The notes beneath the pieces are model-generated. The model had not been told where the DNA came from, did no database searches, and saw only the letters and a list, made by a program, of their open reading frames with translations. Of a DNA stretch of 58,953 nucleotides, positions 55,751-58,953 are shown piece after piece; positions within the stretch are counted from its first letter, which is position 1; each line of letters begins with the position of its first letter. The stretch covers positions 1-58,953 of the forward strand of contig JAFAXQ010000197.1 in NCBI GenBank assembly GCA_019240835.1, read 5' to 3'. Position numbers and translations under genes: made by a program. The DNA comes from Ktedonobacteraceae bacterium (GTDB lineage Bacteria; Chloroflexota; Ktedonobacteria; Ktedonobacterales; Ktedonobacteraceae).

Positions 55751-56575
55751 TTAGATCAACTTCAACCCCGAAAGCGCCAACACCGTTGCCAGCACAGGGC
55801 GCATGAAGCGATCTGGAACGTACTTACTCGACACGCTGCCTATGAATACACCAGGCAGTGAACCTAGTAGCAACAGCACAACGAGGGTCCAGTTGATCGT
55901 ACCCGCTGTGAAGTAGCCGATAGTACCAGAGGCAAGTAAGAGAAATGCCTGGAAGATGTCGGTGCCCACCAATTCTTTGGGACCAAGCTTGGGGAAGAGG
56001 AAAGCTAGCGATACGATAATCAAGGTGCCGCTACCTACAGAGGTCAAGCCGACGAGGAAACCGACGACTGCACCGATCAGCATCGTCAAGAGCGGGCGAT
56101 AGTAGCGCTGCCAACGACTAGGAGCTTGGAGAGTGATTTCTGCTGGAAGTGTGGCTTGCTGCTGTAACTTGAGTTTTCTGTCCTCCAAGCGTTTGAGGAC
56201 GTATGGTTTGGCCACCAGCAATACTGCCACTGTCAAGAGGGTGAAGCCCAGGGCGTGGAGGATGACGCCATTGATAACGCTGCTGTAGTTTTTGCGTAAG
56301 TATTGGACAAGACCAACACTGAACAATGTGGCGGGAACACTGCCACATGCTAACCAGAAGGCTACTTTGAAATTGACACTTTTCTGCCGCATATGAATGA
56401 CTGAGCCAACGGCTTTCGTCACGGTGGAGTAGGCAATGTCGGTTCCCACTGCCCAGACAGGAGGGATACGGAAGAGGAGGATCATGATGGGTGCTAGCAG
56501 TGATCCTCCCCCCATTCCTGTCAGACCGATCAGAAAACCGATACATAGTCCCACGAGCGATATGCGATAATCCAA
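55751..56575 (-). CDS. TauE/SafE family (TSUP) permease, probable sulfite/sulfate carrier
   Basis: I choose the TTG at 56573-56575, five bases after GGAGGAGGA (274 residues). The 34 extra residues of the longer frame are translated REP repeats and Cys/His-rich nonsense. It has about eight helices, with the two family repeats marked by LIGLTGMGGGSLLAPIMILL and FLVGLTSVGSGTLIIVSLAF and the TDI words after each. The sulfate-activation genes just upstream suggest sulfate, sulfite or a related sulfur anion as the substrate. Confidence 0.9.
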   Translation of the reverse strand: MDYRISLVGLCIGFLIGLTGMGGGSLLAPIMILLFRIPPVWAVGTDIAYSTVTKAVGSVIHMRQKSVNFKVAFWLACGSVPATLFSVGLVQYLRKNYSSVINGVILHALGFTLLTVAVLLVAKPYVLKRLEDRKLKLQQQATLPAEITLQAPSRWQRYYRPLLTMLIGAVVGFLVGLTSVGSGTLIIVSLAFLFPKLGPKELVGTDIFQAFLLLASGTIGYFTAGTINWTLVVLLLLGSLPGVFIGSVSSKYVPDRFMRPVLATVLALSGLKLI

Positions 56576-56595
56576 CGTAGTCCTCCTCCGGTTTT

Positions 56596-56680
56596 TACAT
56601 GGCGACAGCACATGAGCATGGTGACCGCAAGTTGCACGGTGACCACACATGGGCATGGTGACCGCAAGGGTCACCACTAC
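56596..56680. repeat. Short tandem-like REP cluster
   Basis: Words GTGACCGCAAG (twice), CATGGTGACC (twice) and ACGGTGACC alternate with CACATG units in 85 bp. They lie between the TauE/SafE start and sat. Confidence 0.55.
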
Positions 56681-56703
56681 TATATACGCAGCACAACGTG
56701 TAT

Positions 56704-56730
56704 CGTAGGAGCGACCCTTGCGGTCGCCCT
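56704..56730. repeat. REP-like palindrome GCGACC...GGTCGC
   Basis: GTAGGAGCGACCCTTG is followed by CGGTCGCCCT: a stem GCGACC/GGTCGC with loop CTTGC, the same core as in the secA leader at 43861-43883. Confidence 0.6.
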
Positions 56731-56809
56731 GCTGCCCATCTACGGCGCGCCCTTGCGCTTGCCACGCTCGCTAACCCACCTTGATGCAAAAAATGACCGA
56801 CACGGCCCA

Positions 56810-57976
56810 TTACCGTACAAGTTGACACATGGCCTCAATCAATACTTGCGCTACCTCTGGCCGCGAGAACTCACGAGGTGGCATCTCACCTGCCTGTAAC
56901 ATCTGACGCACCTTCGTCCCGCTCAGTGTCACATGCTGCTCGTTGCCATGTGGGCACGTCTTCGACGATGCCATCGCATCACAGACACGACAGAAGAAGG
57001 TATGGTCGAAGAACATCGGCGTGATGCCAAGTTTGACGGGATCAAACTGCGCAAAGATGTGATGTGCGTCATAGGTGCCATAGTAGTTGCCAACGCCAGC
57101 GTGATCGCGACCCACGATGAAGTGTGAACAGCCATAGTTCTTACGCATGAGCGCATGAAAGATGGCTTCGCGTGGACCAGCGTAGCGCATGGCGGCTGGT
57201 AGGACACCGAGTACCACGCGATCAACTGGATAATAGTTCTGCAACAGCACTTCATAACAGCGCATGCGTACGTCGGCGGGAATATCATCTCCCTTTGTAT
57301 CACCCACCAATGGATGCAGGAAGAGGCCATCTACCGTCTCCAAGGCGCATTTCTGGATATACTCGTGCGCTCTATGCACTGGGTTACGAGTTTGAAAGCC
57401 AACGACGCGCTGCCAGCCACGCTCGCTGAAAAGCTGACGTGATTGCTCTGGCGTATGACGATACTGCGCAAAGGTTTGTTGTGGTAATGCTACGACACGT
57501 ACCGATCCGCCTAACAACACATCACCTTGTTGATAGACCACCTTTACACCTGGATGCGCATCATCCTGCGTGCGGTAAACCTGACTGGCCTCACGCTGCT
57601 TATCATAGTAGTACTTCTCTGCAAGCGTCATGACCGCTTGCAGCTTGTCCTGGGCATCGACAAGTGCGATCTGTGAGCCTTCTTTGAGAGTGGCAGCTTG
57701 TTCTGACGTCGCGGCAAGGGTGATTGGCACAGACCAGGGCAGGCCATTGCTCAGATGCATGTCATTGACTACACCGAGGTAATCGGTTTGCGTCATAAAG
57801 CCGAGCAACGGGCTATAGGCACCAATCGCTAGCATCTCTAGATCAGCTAATTGGCGCGAGCCTAGCGTGATCCGCGCTAGACCTTTGGCTTGTTCTTGCA
57901 GTGCCAAGCGCTCCGGCTCAGTCGCCACATTTGCTACGAGCGCTCCCCCATGAGGAGCTATTAAGCCTTTCATCAT
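56810..57976 (-). CDS. sat: Sulfate adenylyltransferase (ATP sulfurylase)
   Basis: This 388-aa homomeric ATP sulfurylase makes adenosine-5'-phosphosulfate from sulfate and [17 protein letters not shown] holds the HxxH nucleotide motif, GDTKGDDIP and [31 protein letters not shown] are conserved blocks, and [20 protein letters not shown] closes the catalytic domain with conserved cysteines ([16 protein letters not shown]) of the bacterial form. It overlaps cysC by four bases (57973-57976) and is transcribed with it. Confidence 0.97.
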   Translation of the reverse strand: MMKGLIAPHGGALVANVATEPERLALQEQAKGLARITLGSRQLADLEMLAIGAYSPLLGFMTQTDYLGVVNDMHLSNGLPWSVPITLAATSEQAATLKEGSQIALVDAQDKLQAVMTLAEKYYYDKQREASQVYRTQDDAHPGVKVVYQQGDVLLGGSVRVVALPQQTFAQYRHTPEQSRQLFSERGWQRVVGFQTRNPVHRAHEYIQKCALETVDGLFLHPLVGDTKGDDIPADVRMRCYEVLLQNYYPVDRVVLGVLPAAMRYAGPREAIFHALMRKNYGCSHFIVGRDHAGVGNYYGTYDAHHIFAQFDPVKLGITPMFFDHTFFCRVCDAMASSKTCPHGNEQHVTLSGTKVRQMLQAGEMPPREFSRPEVAQVLIEAMCQLVR

Positions 57977-58542
57977 TTTACCGCCACCTTCTCGTCCGCA
58001 AACACGAACTCAGGCTCAAGATAACCCAGTTCTACCAACTTGCTAAAAATGCGCGCCATACTTTCCTCGACCGTCTCTTTGTCAGTCTCAATTACCAACT
58101 CGGGCTGCTCCGGCTCCTCATAGGGATCATCGACACCTGTAAAGTTCTTGATTTTGCCCTCGTCAACGAGCTTATAGAGTCCTTTGACATCGCGTTGGCG
58201 GCACACGTCGATGGAACACTTGACATAGATTTCAACAAAATTACCGATCTCTTGACGTGCCCACTCACGGGCCTCACGGTAGGGGGAGATAGCGGCAGAA
58301 ATACACACAACGCCATTGCGCGTCAGCAGGCTGCATACAAAGGCAATGCGCTTGATATTGGTATCGCGGTCCTCACGACTAAAGCCAAGACCTTTACTTA
58401 AATGGGTACGTACGACATCACCATCTAGTACCTCAACACGCTGTCCCTGTGCCTTTAAGCGTTGCTCTACCCTCTCGGCAAGGGTGCTTTTGCCTGCCCC
58501 TGAGAGACCAGTAAACCAGATGGTAAATCCTTTATCAGACAT
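57973..58542 (-). CDS. cysC: Adenylylsulfate (APS) kinase
   Basis: This 189-aa kinase converts APS to PAPS. I choose the ATG at 58540-58542 with GAAAGAGGAG upstream; the longer frame only adds REP sequence. Walker [10 protein letters not shown] is at residues 12-20. The conserved [34 protein letters not shown] and [25 protein letters not shown] follow. The stop overlaps the sat start. PAPS would serve sulfation or assimilation; no PAPS reductase of that pathway is in the cluster. Confidence 0.97.
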   Translation of the reverse strand: MSDKGFTIWFTGLSGAGKSTLAERVEQRLKAQGQRVEVLDGDVVRTHLSKGLGFSREDRDTNIKRIAFVCSLLTRNGVVCISAAISPYREAREWARQEIGNFVEIYVKCSIDVCRQRDVKGLYKLVDEGKIKNFTGVDDPYEEPEQPELVIETDKETVEESMARIFSKLVELGYLEPEFVFADEKVAVK

Positions 58543-58568
58543 TTTTTCTCCTCTTTCTTTGAAGATCC

Positions 58569-58652
58569 TTGACAGTCGGGTGCATGGATGCCCACTCCAG
58601 GGCACGATAAATCGGACCCCTACCGAAAAATGCCTTTGACAGTCGAGTGCAT
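58569..58652. repeat. 17-bp direct repeat flanking a REP element
   Basis: TTGACAGTCG-R-GTGCAT occurs at 58569-58585 and 58636-58652. Between them stands a REP unit (58600-58623) nearly identical to that at 12554-12577. The pair looks like a target or element duplication. Confidence 0.5.
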
Positions 58653-58667
58653 ATCGTGTTTTTGTGA

Positions 58668-58953
58668 TTATAGGACATGAGCCTCGTACAGACGCCACTC
58701 GGGGTCAAAGTCAAATTGGGCAAGTGTCTTGTTACCTGAGCGTCCACGACGCAAGGTTATACGTGAATTTTTGCCGTCAACGAGCACCCAACAATTGAAA
58801 TTGGCATCATAACGACAATCTTGCAGCCAACTTGTGCCAGTCTCTATTTCTTCCTCGACGCGTTTCTTCCCGTTAATCTTTGCCAATAACGCTCTACCAC
58901 GAATGGTATCCGCGACTGTAAAGTGTTCCTCGTCTATAACACGGACAGCGTGG
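58668..58953 (-). CDS. Unrecognised protein, C-terminal part (cut by window end)
   Basis: The frame is open to the end of the window, so the 5' end lies beyond it. The 95 visible residues include [40 protein letters not shown] and [20 protein letters not shown]. The TTG at 58884-58886 is probably not the start because the frame continues in protein-like sequence above it. I recognise no family. It is on the strand of the cysC-sat genes, but a 125-bp gap with repeats separates them. Confidence 0.55.
   Translation of the reverse strand, partial: HAVRVIDEEHFTVADTIRGRALLAKINGKKRVEEEIETGTSWLQDCRYDANFNCWVLVDGKNSRITLRRGRSGNKTLAQFDFDPEWRLYEAHVL

Noticed and set aside
56596-56680. CRISPR array
   Set aside because: Repeat words are short and irregular, spacers are not of constant length, and no cas gene is present.

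Overview
The window looks like chromosomal DNA of a Chloroflexota bacterium, most likely of the class Ktedonobacteria. This is an inference from content: large HTH-TPR regulators, a DUF6788-STAND protein, a serine/threonine kinase with WD40-like repeats, a NACHT-HEAT protein, a MutL/GlmL-type ASKHA protein beside a zinc-ribbon protein, and short dispersed REP-like palindromes. No rRNA or tRNA gene, CRISPR array or intact insertion sequence was recognised.

Layout. (1) 1-5450 is a compact mobile element, all on +: two small ORFs, a PP-loop PAPS-reductase/DndC-like protein, an SF3-like helicase, an HNH nuclease and a tyrosine recombinase. Its genes are joined by ATGA or TAAATG junctions, and it carries clusters of a GCAGAT repeat that resemble iterons. 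(2) 5587-21320 is mostly core: a secreted phosphoesterase with three operator-like repeats 21 bp apart, the minus-strand run holA-cvpA-hflX, TPR and membrane proteins, a zinc-ribbon protein with seven LPxWL-type motifs followed by a GlmL-like ATPase, gpmI, and a 946-aa STAND protein whose end overlaps gpmI. (3) 21321-43740 is accessory and rearranged. A cassette of VOC protein, HTH-TPR regulator and divergent methyltransferase occurs twice (21.7-24.7 kb, decayed; 36.5-40.7 kb, intact). Between the copies lie a P450 with its TetR regulator, a type I modification locus (long HsdM, half-size HsdS) whose hsdR survives only as a 3' remnant, an FAD amine oxidase, a NERD protein, an unusual SDR, a PrsW-type protease and a PHP phosphoesterase. 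A PEBP protein, a class II aldolase coupled to an orphan HicB, and a broken membrane-protein gene follow. (4) 43741-55530 holds secA, then on the minus strand a membrane-anchored NACHT-HEAT protein followed after about 90 bp by a kinase-WD40 protein, then a Uma2 nuclease and gcvH. (5) 55751-58953 is a sulfate-activation cluster on the minus strand: cysC and sat overlapping by 4 nt, a TauE/SafE permease, and a gene cut by the window end.

The best candidate for an undescribed system is the NACHT-HEAT plus kinase-WD40 pair (46834-54085): an NTPase sensor with membrane helices and a very long repeat arm, with a soluble signalling kinase. Its NACHT gene is split by a one-base indel in a homopolymer as given. 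Other points of interest are the iteron-like element, the twice-present VOC/HTH-TPR/methyltransferase cassette and the LPxWL-motif protein. Several genes are broken at homopolymers, so sequencing errors should be excluded before calling them pseudogenes.
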